From NCBI GenBank assembly GCA_007694935.1, contig REES01000057.1, forward strand, positions 1 to 42,555: DNA of 42,555 nucleotides, written 5' to 3'. Within the stretch, counting starts at the first letter, position 1; every line of letters begins with the position of its first letter. Source of the stretch: Rhodospirillales bacterium. GTDB lineage: Bacteria > Pseudomonadota > Alphaproteobacteria > Rhodospirillales > Defluviicoccaceae. This document shows, in pieces, positions 34,856-42,555 of this stretch. The position numbers and the translations under genes are program-made. The notes beneath the pieces are model-generated. The model was not told where the DNA came from. It ran no database searches and worked only from the letters and a program-made list of their open reading frames with translations.

Positions 34856-35149
34856 ATGCGGCAGCAGTCAGTGCCTCCGGTCTCACGCCGGGCGTTCCTC
34901 CTGCGGGTGGTGGCGGGCCTCACCCTCGGCTCTCTCACAACGCCTTGGGGAGGAGGGCGCGCCAAGGCGGATCCGGCAACGCAGCGCTGGATCTGCACCT
35001 TCGACCAGTGCACCCCCTACATCTACGATCCCGCGGTGGGTGACCCCGATAGCGGCGTCCCGCCGGGGACCCCGTTTCAGGACCTGCCAGACGACTGGTT
35101 CTGCCCGGACTGCGGCACCGGCAAGGCGGATTTCATCCCGTACGATTGA
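34856..35149 (+). CDS. Tat-exported rubredoxin with CX4C first motif
   Basis: This 97-residue precursor has a twin-arginine signal ([18 protein letters not shown], Arg11-Arg12) ending near AKA at residues 36-38, followed by a rubredoxin domain. The domain is clear from YIYDPAVGD, then [20 protein letters not shown]. The first iron-binding pair is Cys47-x4-Cys52 (CTFDQC) instead of the usual CxxC; the second, Cys83-x2-Cys86, is normal. Rubredoxins are normally cytoplasmic one-electron carriers, so an exported one is unusual. GGGAGG at 34843-34848 supports the start; an upstream in-frame ATG at 34754 has no such site. The gene lies 150 bases after the PhoX gene and is convergent with tlyA. Confidence 0.8.
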   Translation: MRQQSVPPVSRRAFLLRVVAGLTLGSLTTPWGGGRAKADPATQRWICTFDQCTPYIYDPAVGDPDSGVPPGTPFQDLPDDWFCPDCGTGKADFIPYD

Positions 35150-35155
35150 GGCCAC

Positions 35156-35893
35156 TCATCCGTCCCGACGGGCGGCGATCAGGTATTCCACGTTGCCCTC
35201 CGGGCCGGTGATCGGGCTCGGGGTGACCCCCAGCACCAGCCAGCCCGGCCGGGCGGCGATCCAGTCGCGGATGCGCGCACACACCGCCTCCCGCACTGCC
35301 GGATCGCGGACCACCCCTCCTTTGCCAACACTGCCGCGGCCAGCCTCAAACTGCGGCTTGATCAGCGCCACCAGTCGAGCGTGCGGCGCTGCCAGGGCCA
35401 GTGCCGCCGGCAAGGCCAGTTCCAGGCCGATAAAGCTCACATCGCAGACGATCAGCTCCACCGGTTCCGGCACCTGCTGCCGGGTGAGGTTGCGGACGTT
35501 GGTCCGTTCCAGCACCACCACGCGGGGGTCGGTGCGGAGTTGCCAGGCGAGTTGGCCGTGGCCGACATCGACCGCGTAGACCCGCGCCGACCCGCGTTCC
35601 AGCAGCACATGGGTGAAGCCGCCGGTGGAGGCGCCGACGTCCAGACAGACCCATCCCGCGGGGTCGATGGCGAAATGGTCGAGGGCGTGGACCAGCTTGA
35701 CCCCGCCGCGGGAGACCCACGGATGCGTCCGCCCGCGCACGTCCAGGGGTGCATCGGCAGGCAAGCGGTCACCCGCCTTGGCCACCCGCCGGTCGCCGCT
35801 GAACACCAGTCCGGCGAGGATCAGGGCCTGTGCCTTGGCCCGGCTCTCGGCCAGGCCGCGGTCCACCAGGAGTTGATCAACCCGATGGTTCAC
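35156..35893 (-). CDS. tlyA: TlyA-family rRNA (cytidine-2'-O)-methyltransferase
   Basis: This 245-residue protein has an N-terminal S4 RNA-binding domain (RVDQLLVDRGLAESRAKAQA followed by LILAGLVFSGD) and a FtsJ-like methyltransferase domain. The SAM motif is CLDVGASTGGFTHVLLERG; later motifs are VYAVDVGHGQLAWQL, IVCDVSFIGLELAL and LIKPQFEAGR. TlyA methylates 2'-hydroxyls of rRNA cytidines. The start is GTG at 35893. It is the last gene of the minus-strand cluster, 31 bases after dxs. Only six bases separate its stop from the convergent rubredoxin gene. Confidence 0.92.
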   Translation of the reverse strand: MNHRVDQLLVDRGLAESRAKAQALILAGLVFSGDRRVAKAGDRLPADAPLDVRGRTHPWVSRGGVKLVHALDHFAIDPAGWVCLDVGASTGGFTHVLLERGSARVYAVDVGHGQLAWQLRTDPRVVVLERTNVRNLTRQQVPEPVELIVCDVSFIGLELALPAALALAAPHARLVALIKPQFEAGRGSVGKGGVVRDPAVREAVCARIRDWIAARPGWLVLGVTPSPITGPEGNVEYLIAARRDG

Positions 35894-35924
35894 GCCGCGC
35901 CGTGCAGGCTCCGCTATAACCCCA

Positions 35925-37850
35925 TCAGGCCCGCGCCGCTTCCGCCGCCTCGCGGTCGAGCCCCAGCGCGTTCAGCGCGGTGGCGACGATGTGGCGGGCG
36001 TTGAGCCCGGCTTCGTCGTACTGGCGGTCCGGCGTGTCCTGATCGATGAAGCGGTCCGGCAGCACCATCGGCCGGAAGCGGAGGCCATTGTCCAGCAAGC
36101 CCGCCGTGGCCATGGACTGCATCACGTGTGCGGCAAAGCCGCCGGCCGATCCTTCCTCGATGGTGATCATCACCTCGTGCTCGGTGGCAAGACGGCGAAT
36201 CAGTTTCATGTCCAGCGGTTTGGCGAAGCGGGCGTCGGCCAGCGTCGCCGACAGGCCACGCGCAGCCAAGTCTTCCGCCGCCTTGCCGGCCTCCTTGAGC
36301 CGGCCCCCCAGGCTCAGCAGAGCAATCTTGGTGCCTTCGCGCAGAATCCGGCCGCGGCCGACTTCCAGCGGCACGCCGTGGGGTGGCAGCTCGACGCCGA
36401 GGCCCTCGCCGCGGGGGTAGCGGAAGGCGCTCGGCCGGTCGTCGATGGCCGCCGCCGTCGCCACCATGTTGACCAGCTCGGCCTCGTCACCCGGCGCCAT
36501 CACCACGAAGCCGGGCAGGCAGCACAGGTAGGCGAGGTCGAACGCCCCGGCATGGGTGGCGCCGTCGGCGCCCACCAGACCGGCACGGTCGATGGCGAAG
36601 CGTACAGGAAGTTGCTGGATCGCCACGTCATGCACCACCTGGTCATAGCCGCGCTGCAGGAACGTGGAATAAATGGCGGCGAACGGCTTGAAGCCTTCGG
36701 CGGCCAAGCCGGCGGCGAAGGTCACCGCATGCTGTTCGGCGATGCCGACATCGAAGAACCGCTCGGGAAACCGCTTGGCGAACAGGTCGAGCCCGGTGCC
36801 CGCGGGCATCGCCGCGGTGATGGCGACGATGCGGGAATCCCTCTCCGCCTCCCGGGTCACCGCCTCGGCAAACACCTTGGTGTAGGCGGGGGCGTTGGCC
36901 TTGGCCTTGACCTGCTCGCCGGTCACCACGTCGAACTTGCCGACGCCATGGAACTTGTCGGCTGACCGTTCGGCCGGCGGATAACCGTGTCCCTTGCGGG
37001 TGACCACGTGCAGCAGCACCGGTCCCGGCTGGCGATCGTCGCGCAGGTTGCACAGCACCGGCAGCAGGTGGTCGAAATTGTGCCCGTCGATCGGCCCGAC
37101 GTAGAAGAACCCCATCTCCTCGAACAGGGTGCCGCCGGTGACCAGGCCGCGGGCGTACTCCTCGGCCCGGCGTGCCGCCTCGCTCAGCCGGCGCGGGAAC
37201 TTGCGGGCGACGTCGGCGGCGAAGTGGCGGACAGACCGGTACGGCTTGGAGGAGATCAGCCGCGACAGGTAGGCGCTCATCGCTCCCACCGCCGGCGCGA
37301 TGGACATGTCGTTGTCGTTGAGGATAACCAGCAGTCGGGAATCCATCGAGCCGGCGTTGTTCATGGCCTCGTAGGCCATGCCGGCGCTCATCGCGCCGTC
37401 ACCGATCACGGCGATCACCTGGTTGTCGTCACCCCGGAAGTCCCGGGCCACCGCCATGCCGAGGGCGGCGGAGACGGAGGTGGAGGTGTGGGCCGCCCCG
37501 AACGGATCGTAGGGGCTCTCCGATCGCTTGGTGAACCCGGACAGGCCGCCGCCCTGGCGCAAGGTCAGCATGTGCTGGCGCCGCCCGGTGAGGATCTTGT
37601 GCGGATAGGCTTGGTGGCCGACGTCCCAGATCAGCCGGTCGGCCGGGGTGTCGAACACGTAGTGCAGTGCGATCGTCAACTCGACGACCCCGAGGCTGGC
37701 GCCGAGATGTCCGCCGGTGATGGAGACCACACGGATGGTCTCCTCACGGAGTTCCTTGGCCAGTCGCGGCAGCACGTGGGGATCGAGCGATTTCAGGTCG
37801 GCGGGATTGCCGATGCGATCAAGCAGTGCAGGCGTGACGTTCTGGGTCAA
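35925..37850 (-). CDS. dxs: 1-deoxy-D-xylulose-5-phosphate synthase
   Basis: This 641-residue thiamine-diphosphate enzyme makes DXP from pyruvate and glyceraldehyde-3-phosphate, the first step of the MEP isoprenoid pathway. The ThDP/Mg motif is [18 protein letters not shown] (from about residue 150) followed by [13 protein letters not shown]. The pyrimidine-domain segment is [18 protein letters not shown], with the conserved Glu. The start is TTG at 37850 ([13 protein letters not shown]), preceded by AAGGAG seven bases away, a textbook ribosome site. Length and domain order are normal. It lies 82 bases after ispA on the same strand, followed by tlyA. Confidence 0.97.
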   Translation of the reverse strand: MTQNVTPALLDRIGNPADLKSLDPHVLPRLAKELREETIRVVSITGGHLGASLGVVELTIALHYVFDTPADRLIWDVGHQAYPHKILTGRRQHMLTLRQGGGLSGFTKRSESPYDPFGAAHTSTSVSAALGMAVARDFRGDDNQVIAVIGDGAMSAGMAYEAMNNAGSMDSRLLVILNDNDMSIAPAVGAMSAYLSRLISSKPYRSVRHFAADVARKFPRRLSEAARRAEEYARGLVTGGTLFEEMGFFYVGPIDGHNFDHLLPVLCNLRDDRQPGPVLLHVVTRKGHGYPPAERSADKFHGVGKFDVVTGEQVKAKANAPAYTKVFAEAVTREAERDSRIVAITAAMPAGTGLDLFAKRFPERFFDVGIAEQHAVTFAAGLAAEGFKPFAAIYSTFLQRGYDQVVHDVAIQQLPVRFAIDRAGLVGADGATHAGAFDLAYLCCLPGFVVMAPGDEAELVNMVATAAAIDDRPSAFRYPRGEGLGVELPPHGVPLEVGRGRILREGTKIALLSLGGRLKEAGKAAEDLAARGLSATLADARFAKPLDMKLIRRLATEHEVMITIEEGSAGGFAAHVMQSMATAGLLDNGLRFRPMVLPDRFIDQDTPDRQYDEAGLNARHIVATALNALGLDREAAEAARA

Positions 37851-37932
37851 CTCGTATCTCCTTAACCATCGGCCCCGGCGGGTGGAGCCCCTCGTGCTGC
37901 GACCTCTGTCGCACCTTGCGCCTGGATGACAT

Positions 37933-38820
37933 TCAGTTGCGCCGGTTCACCACGAAGCGCGCCAAGCCGCGCAATGGATCCGCATCGTCCGAGAACATGT
38001 CGAGATGGCGGATCGCCTGCTCCGCCAACATGGCGGATTGATGGCGGGCGCGCTCGGGGCCGAGCAGGGTGACGAAGGTGGCCTTGCCGGCGGCTTCGTC
38101 CTTGCCGGTGTTCTTGCCGACCTCCGACGGATCGCCTTCCACGTCGAGAAGGTCGTCGACGATCTGGAACGCCAAGCCGAGATCGTGGGCATAGGCGTGG
38201 AGCGCGGCACGGGCGGAATCGGAGGCCTTGCCGAGGATCGCGCCCGAGATGCAGGCGAAGCCGATCAGGGCACCGGTCTTCAGCCGCTGCAACCGGGTCA
38301 CCTCCTGTTCGCTCAGGCGGTGGTGCTCGGCCAGCAGGTCCAGCATCTGCCCGCCCACCATGCCCTCGGCCCCGGCGGCGCGGGCAAGCTCGACCACCAA
38401 GTCGCTGCGGACCCGCGGGTCCGAATGGGTTGCCGGTTGCGCCAGCACCTCGAAGGCGAGGGTCAGCAGTGCATCCCCCGCGAGGATGGCGGTGGCTTCG
38501 CCGAACTTGACGTGCACCGTCGGCAGGCCGCGACGGAGCTCATCGTCATCCATCGCCGGCAGGTCGTCATGCACCAGGGAATAGCAGTGCACCAGCTCCA
38601 CCGCGGCTGCGACCCTGAGTGCATAGGATGGGGTGACGTCGAATAGCGCCGCGCCCGCGGTGACCAGAAACGGACGGATCCGCTTGCCACCCGACATTGC
38701 GGCATACCGCATGGCCTCGATCACCCGTGCCTCCGGATCGGAGGTCATCGGCAAAAGACCGTCCAGGAAGTCATTCACGGCGCGCGCGTTGTCGGCGAGA
38801 GCCGACTTGATGTCGACCAA
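37933..38820 (-). CDS. ispA: Farnesyl (polyprenyl) diphosphate synthase
   Basis: This 295-residue trans-prenyltransferase condenses IPP with allylic diphosphates. The first Asp-rich motif is [17 protein letters not shown] (DDxxxxD type, as in short-chain bacterial enzymes). The second is [13 protein letters not shown]. The GGKRIRPFL and GQMLDLLAE segments complete the family pattern. Size and position before dxs favour farnesyl diphosphate synthase over geranylgeranyl synthase. The start is TTG at 38820 with a GAGGGGGG ribosome site close upstream; no ATG exists at the expected N-terminus. It begins 13 bases after the xseB stop. Confidence 0.93.
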   Translation of the reverse strand: MVDIKSALADNARAVNDFLDGLLPMTSDPEARVIEAMRYAAMSGGKRIRPFLVTAGAALFDVTPSYALRVAAAVELVHCYSLVHDDLPAMDDDELRRGLPTVHVKFGEATAILAGDALLTLAFEVLAQPATHSDPRVRSDLVVELARAAGAEGMVGGQMLDLLAEHHRLSEQEVTRLQRLKTGALIGFACISGAILGKASDSARAALHAYAHDLGLAFQIVDDLLDVEGDPSEVGKNTGKDEAAGKATFVTLLGPERARHQSAMLAEQAIRHLDMFSDDADPLRGLARFVVNRRN

Positions 38821-38833
38821 AGGTCCCCCCTCT

Positions 38834-39085
38834 TTATTCCAGGTCCGCGGGACCCGAGGTGATCTTGCCGTCCGCGCCCAGCACGATCCGCTCGACCCGT
38901 GCTTCGGCCTCCTGCAGCTTCCCCTCGCAGTGGCGCTTCAGGGCTGCCCCGCGCTCGTAAGCGGCGATGGCCTCGTCGAGCTTGGCCGCTCCGCTCTCCA
39001 GCCGGCGGACGATGTCCTCGAGTTCGGCCAGAGCGTCTTCGAAGCTCAGGGTCTCAACCGCCCGTGGGGGCTGTTCGTCCGGCAT
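38834..39085 (-). CDS. xseB: Exodeoxyribonuclease VII small subunit
   Basis: This 83-residue helical protein forms the small subunit of exonuclease VII with XseA (not in the window). The family helix pair is visible as [20 protein letters not shown] followed by [25 protein letters not shown]. The start at 39085 ([11 protein letters not shown]) has AGGGGCGG just upstream; upstream in-frame residues to 39133 are not typical. It lies between the histone-deacetylase-like gene (90 bases upstream) and ispA (13 bases downstream) on the same strand, a conserved alphaproteobacterial order. Confidence 0.93.
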   Translation of the reverse strand: MPDEQPPRAVETLSFEDALAELEDIVRRLESGAAKLDEAIAAYERGAALKRHCEGKLQEAEARVERIVLGADGKITSGPADLE

Positions 39086-39175
39086 GTCCGCCCCTGCAAC
39101 TGATGCGCCGGAGAATACGGGCGCCGCTACCACCAGGCAAGGGGCGCACGGCCGGTTCCTTGCAGGCGGTGGTGC

Positions 39176-40105
39176 TCAACTGCCCATCAGCGCCTTGACA
39201 TGGACGGCGACGCTGGCGGCGAGCGCCTGCAGGTCGTAGCCGCCCTCCAGTGTCGACACCACCCGGCCGCCGCAACGCTTCTCGGCGATCGCCAGTAACT
39301 CCCGGGTGACCCAGGCGAAATCCTCCGTCTGGAGGCGAAGCTGGGCGAGTGGATCGCGGGCATGGGCATCGAACCCGGCAGAAATGAGAATCATGTCGGG
39401 GCGGAAGTTGTCCAGCGCCGGCAGGATGCGCTCGATGTACGCTTGGCGGAATTCCTCGGAGCCGGCACCGGGCCGGAGCGGGACGTTGCAGATGTTGTTA
39501 TAGACCCCGGTCTCGTGCTCCATGCCGGTGCCGGGGTAGCACGGCCACTGGTGGCTGGAGGCATAGAACAGGTCGCGGTACCGGAAGAAGTAGTTCTGGG
39601 TGCCGTTGCCGTGGTGGACGTCGAAATCCACCACTGCGATCCGTTCCAGGCCGTGCACGCGGCGGGCATGCTCGGCGGCGATGGCCACGTTGTTGAACAG
39701 GCAGAAGCCCATCGCCTGGGAGACCTCGGCGTGATGGCCGGGCGGCCGCACGGCGCAGAAGGCGTTCCGCACCGCGCCGCTCACCACCGCGTCCACGGCG
39801 GCGCAGATGCCGCCGACCGCGTGCAGCGCGGCGTTGCCGGAGGCGCTGTTCATCGCGGTGTCGGCGTCCAGATGCACGTGTCCCCGCTGCGGCACGTTCT
39901 CGAAGATCGCCTCCACATAGAAAGGCGCATGCACCCGTTCGATCTCGTCCAGAGGGGCGACGGGTGCCTCGCGACGGTCCAGGTAGGCGAACTCCTCGGC
40001 TTCCAGCGCCTTCATGATCGCCTTCAGCCGTTCGGGTGATTCCGGATGCCAAGCGCCCATCTCATGATGCAGGCAGATCGGGTGGGTATAAAGCGCTGTC
40101 GGCAT
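39176..40105 (-). CDS. Histone-deacetylase-family (class II-like) amidohydrolase
   Basis: This 309-residue zinc hydrolase belongs to the acetoin-utilisation/histone-deacetylase superfamily. Conserved segments are HPESPERL, then VRPPGHHAE (catalytic His pair), DFDVHHGNGTQ with zinc ligands, SAGFDAHARDPLA with the third ligand Asp, and LEGGYD near the end. Bacterial members of this class deacetylate small amides such as polyamines or act on protein acetyl-lysine; the substrate here is unknown. The start at 40105 has AGGA eight bases upstream. The gene lies 35 bases after the branching-enzyme-like gene and 90 bases before xseB. Confidence 0.92.
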   Translation of the reverse strand: MPTALYTHPICLHHEMGAWHPESPERLKAIMKALEAEEFAYLDRREAPVAPLDEIERVHAPFYVEAIFENVPQRGHVHLDADTAMNSASGNAALHAVGGICAAVDAVVSGAVRNAFCAVRPPGHHAEVSQAMGFCLFNNVAIAAEHARRVHGLERIAVVDFDVHHGNGTQNYFFRYRDLFYASSHQWPCYPGTGMEHETGVYNNICNVPLRPGAGSEEFRQAYIERILPALDNFRPDMILISAGFDAHARDPLAQLRLQTEDFAWVTRELLAIAEKRCGGRVVSTLEGGYDLQALAASVAVHVKALMGS

Positions 40106-40140
40106 CAGAGATTTCCTAAGCGGTCACCGGTTACCGACCC

Positions 40141-42555
40141 TTATGTGGTCGAACCGGCGGTTTCGGCAACAGCGGCGGCGGTTGTCGGTTGGGTCCCCAC
40201 GTATTCCAGCACCACCGCAGCATAGGGTGGCAGCACCACGGCGAGCGAGCAAGGCCGGCCGTGCGTCGGCTCAGGATCGCTCCAGATGCCACCCGCGTTG
40301 CCCACGTTGCTTCCACCGTATCGGGCCGAGTCGGTGTTGAGCCGTTCGGCATAGTAGCCGGCATGGGGCACGCCGATCCGATAGCCCTGGCGGACCACCG
40401 GCGTGAAGTTGCACACTACGGCGACCACCTGTTCGTCGTCCGCCCTCAGGCGGAGATACGAGATCACGCTCTGGTCGGTATCATTGCAGTCGATCCAGGC
40501 AAACCCGCTGTCCGCGCAGTCACCCTCATGCAGTGCCGGGATCGCCGCGTAGACCGCATTCAAGTCGGCGATCAGCGATTGCATGCCCTTGTGCAGCGGA
40601 TCGTCCAGCATGTGCCAGTCGAGGCTGACCTCATGGTTCCATTCGCGATATTGGGCGAATTCATTGCCCATGAAGAGAAGCTTCTTGCCCGGCTGCGTGT
40701 ACATCAGGGCGTAAAACAGACGAAGATTGGCGCATTTGTCCCAGTGGCTGCCCGGCATCCGGCCGATCAGGGGCCCCTTGCCGCCGGTGACCAAGCCGTG
40801 GGAGACCGGCGTCACGTGATTCTCCTGAAACACGTAGGACGGGCCGTGGGTCAGCTCCTCGTGATAGTATTTCCGGTGGATCGGGTTGCGCGCCATGTGG
40901 CGCAGCACCTCGTGCAGCCAAGCCTCGTTCCATTTGAAGCCGAAGCCGAGGCCGCCGACGAAGGTCGGCCGGGACACCATCGGCCACCCGGATTCCTCCT
41001 CGGCGACGGTGAAGGTGCCGGGTGCTTCCCGGTGGACCGCTTCGTTCAGGTGCCTGAGGAAGTCGATGGCCTCCAGGTTCTCATGGCCGCCGTAGCGGTT
41101 GTGCGACCACTGCCCGGGGGCGCGGCCGTAGTCGAGGTAGAGGATCGCGGCCAGTCCGTCGATCCGGAGGCCGTCGACGTGATACTGCTCCAGCCAGAAC
41201 AGCGCATTGCCGATCAGGTAGTTGGCCACCTGTGGGGAGGCGTAGTTGTAGAGCAGGGTGTTCCAGTGGGGATGGCGCTGCTGCCGCGGATCGGGATGCT
41301 CGTACAGCACCGAGCCGTCGAAGTGGGGGAGCCCGTCCGCCTCGTCGGGGAACTGCACCACCACCCAGTTGAGGATTACCCCGATGCCGGCCTGGTGGCA
41401 GCGGTCGATCAGCCGGCGGAGGCCATCCGGATCGCCGAACCGGCCGGTCGGGGCATAGAGGGCGGTCGGATGGTAGCCGAGCGATCCCTCGAAGTTGAAC
41501 TCGCTCACCGGCAGCAGCTCGATATGGGTGAACCCCAACTCCTTGACATAGGCCGGAAGCTCCTCGGCCAACTCGGCGTAGGTGAGCCAGCGGGCTCCTT
41601 CCTCCGGCTTGCGCCGCCATGAGCCGAGGTGCACCTCGTAGATGGCGATGGGGTCCTTGGCGGGTTGGCGGTCCTTCCGCGCCTGCATCCAGGCCTGATC
41701 GCCCCAGCGGTAGCGGTTGAGGTCGGTCACGATGGAGGCGGTGCCGGGCCAGCGCTCCGCCTGGAACGCCAGCGGATCGCTTCGCATCATCGGCCGCGCT
41801 TCGGGGGCGGTCTTGATCTCATACTTATAAAGTTGGCCCGTGCCGGCGCCCGGCACGAAGATCTCCCAAACGCCGCAGTCGTGGCGCAGCCGCATGCCGT
41901 GGCAGCGGCCGTCCCAGCCGTTGAAATCCCCCACCACCGCCACCCGGAAGGCATTCGGCGCCCACACCGCGAAGGTCACCCCGACGATGCCGTCGACCTC
42001 CGCCGGATGGGCGCCGAGCTTGGCGAAGGCGCGCCAGTGCTTGCCCTCGCTCAGCAGGCGGGTGTCGCGATCGTCCAGGATCGGCGGGAACCGGTAGGCG
42101 TCATCGACCACCGCCTCCCCCAGTTCGGTGACCACCGCGAGCCGATAGCGGAACGGGGCCGGCCGGCCCGAGACGGAACCGGCGAACAGTCCCGCCTCGT
42201 GCAGGCGGCGCATCGGGGCTACCCGTTCCCCCGTCGCGGCATCAATGATCGCCGCCTCCTGCGCCTGGGGCAGGAACGCGCGCACCACCAGATCCCCTTC
42301 CGGGGTCAGCGCATGCATGCCGAGGAAGCCGAACGGGTCGCGGTGGCTTGCCGCCACCACCGCGTGGATGTCGCCGTCCGCGGCCAGCGGCGGCAGCGGC
42401 TTGGCCGGAGCCGGTTTCGCAGCCGGTTTCGGGGCCGCCGGCTTGGCGGCCGCCGGTTGCGGTGGCGGAGTCGGGGCCGTTGCCGGCTTGGCTGCCGGGG
42501 CTGCCGGTTTGGTCGCTTCCGGCTGAGGCTTTGATTCGGTCCCGGGCTTGCCCGC
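40141..42555 (-). CDS. Glycogen branching enzyme homologue with altered active site, 5' end beyond window
   Basis: The frame is open from the right edge to the stop at 40141 and aligns throughout with GlgB, the 1,4-alpha-glucan branching enzyme (GH13 with an N-terminal CBM48). Recognisable parts are SHRDPFGFLGMH, then FAVWAPNAFRVAVVGDFNGW, HVDGLRIDGLAAILYLDYGR and the closing TDSARYGGSNVGNAGG. The nucleophile Asp (41158-41160) and acid/base Glu (AEEESGWP) are kept. Region I reads NWVVVQFP instead of DWVPxHFP, and region IV reads SHGLVTGGK instead of SHDEVVHGK, so the transition-state Asp is Gly (codon 40795-40797). Upstream of VVAASHRDPF lie about 50 residues rich in Lys, Pro and Ala. No start codon is certain; GTG 42360 is possible. 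Branching activity is doubtful. Confidence 0.85.
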   Translation of the reverse strand, partial: AGKPGTESKPQPEATKPAAPAAKPATAPTPPPQPAAAKPAAPKPAAKPAPAKPLPPLAADGDIHAVVAASHRDPFGFLGMHALTPEGDLVVRAFLPQAQEAAIIDAATGERVAPMRRLHEAGLFAGSVSGRPAPFRYRLAVVTELGEAVVDDAYRFPPILDDRDTRLLSEGKHWRAFAKLGAHPAEVDGIVGVTFAVWAPNAFRVAVVGDFNGWDGRCHGMRLRHDCGVWEIFVPGAGTGQLYKYEIKTAPEARPMMRSDPLAFQAERWPGTASIVTDLNRYRWGDQAWMQARKDRQPAKDPIAIYEVHLGSWRRKPEEGARWLTYAELAEELPAYVKELGFTHIELLPVSEFNFEGSLGYHPTALYAPTGRFGDPDGLRRLIDRCHQAGIGVILNWVVVQFPDEADGLPHFDGSVLYEHPDPRQQRHPHWNTLLYNYASPQVANYLIGNALFWLEQYHVDGLRIDGLAAILYLDYGRAPGQWSHNRYGGHENLEAIDFLRHLNEAVHREAPGTFTVAEEESGWPMVSRPTFVGGLGFGFKWNEAWLHEVLRHMARNPIHRKYYHEELTHGPSYVFQENHVTPVSHGLVTGGKGPLIGRMPGSHWDKCANLRLFYALMYTQPGKKLLFMGNEFAQYREWNHEVSLDWHMLDDPLHKGMQSLIADLNAVYAAIPALHEGDCADSGFAWIDCNDTDQSVISYLRLRADDEQVVAVVCNFTPVVRQGYRIGVPHAGYYAERLNTDSARYGGSNVGNAGGIWSDPEPTHGRPCSLAVVLPPYAAVVLEYVGTQPTTAAAVAETAGSTT

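Overview
The window is chromosomal DNA with high GC content and dense coding, with the gene content of an alphaproteobacterium, most likely of the Rhodospirillales. The assignment rests on several gene neighbourhoods typical of that class: bolA divergent from a DnaJ-type gene followed by cobS-cobT, aroK-aroB-corC divergent from xerD, a trcR/DUF1013 gene, a DUF1192 gene, and the block histone-deacetylase-like / xseB / ispA / dxs / tlyA. The species cannot be named from sequence alone.

Layout. Positions 1-547 hold two overlapping minus-strand genes that look phage-derived; the first runs off the left edge. Positions 743-3464 hold a plus-strand run: a zinc alcohol dehydrogenase, an ELM1-family protein and an O-methyltransferase. 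Positions 3504-4896 encode two exported minus-strand proteins, a Raf-kinase-inhibitor-like (PEBP) protein and a SOUL haem-binding lipoprotein. A gene-poor stretch with a degenerate dispersed repeat follows. Positions 5546-14942 hold an MscS channel, the envelope pair tamA-tamB, a degenerate MobA-like protein and a helical-repeat protein. Positions 14950-18886 hold cobT, cobS and a J-domain gene on the minus strand, divergent from bolA. Positions 18917-22659 are minus strand: DUF2889, corC-like, aroB and aroK. Positions 22883-24002 hold a 46-residue membrane peptide and xerD. Positions 24022-26095 hold trcR, a quinone oxidoreductase and DUF1192.

Positions 26096-29495 are looser: two candidate small membrane proteins, an SDR/metallo-hydrolase pair with overlapping ends, and about 900 bases without a convincing gene that carry three more copies of the dispersed repeat. 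Then come a divergent PHA-synthase-like hydrolase, a D-2-hydroxyacid dehydrogenase, and a PhoX-type phosphatase with a candidate Pho-box promoter, followed by a Tat-exported rubredoxin with unusual cysteine spacing. The right end is a minus-strand run: a glycogen-branching-enzyme homologue (open at the edge), a histone-deacetylase-like amidohydrolase, xseB, ispA, dxs and tlyA.

How the genes fit together. dxs and ispA supply isoprenoid precursors, aroK and aroB the shikimate pathway, cobS and cobT cobalt insertion for B12, and tamA/tamB envelope biogenesis. The most unusual items are the branching-enzyme homologue that has lost several conserved catalytic-site residues and carries a Lys/Pro/Ala-rich N-terminal extension, the exported CX4C rubredoxin beside the phosphatase, the MobA-like protein without its nucleotide-binding signature, and a palindromic -10 element apparently shared by bolA and the divergent dnaJ-cobST genes. 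No rRNA, tRNA, CRISPR array or intact insertion sequence was recognised. All promoter, operator and terminator calls are by eye.
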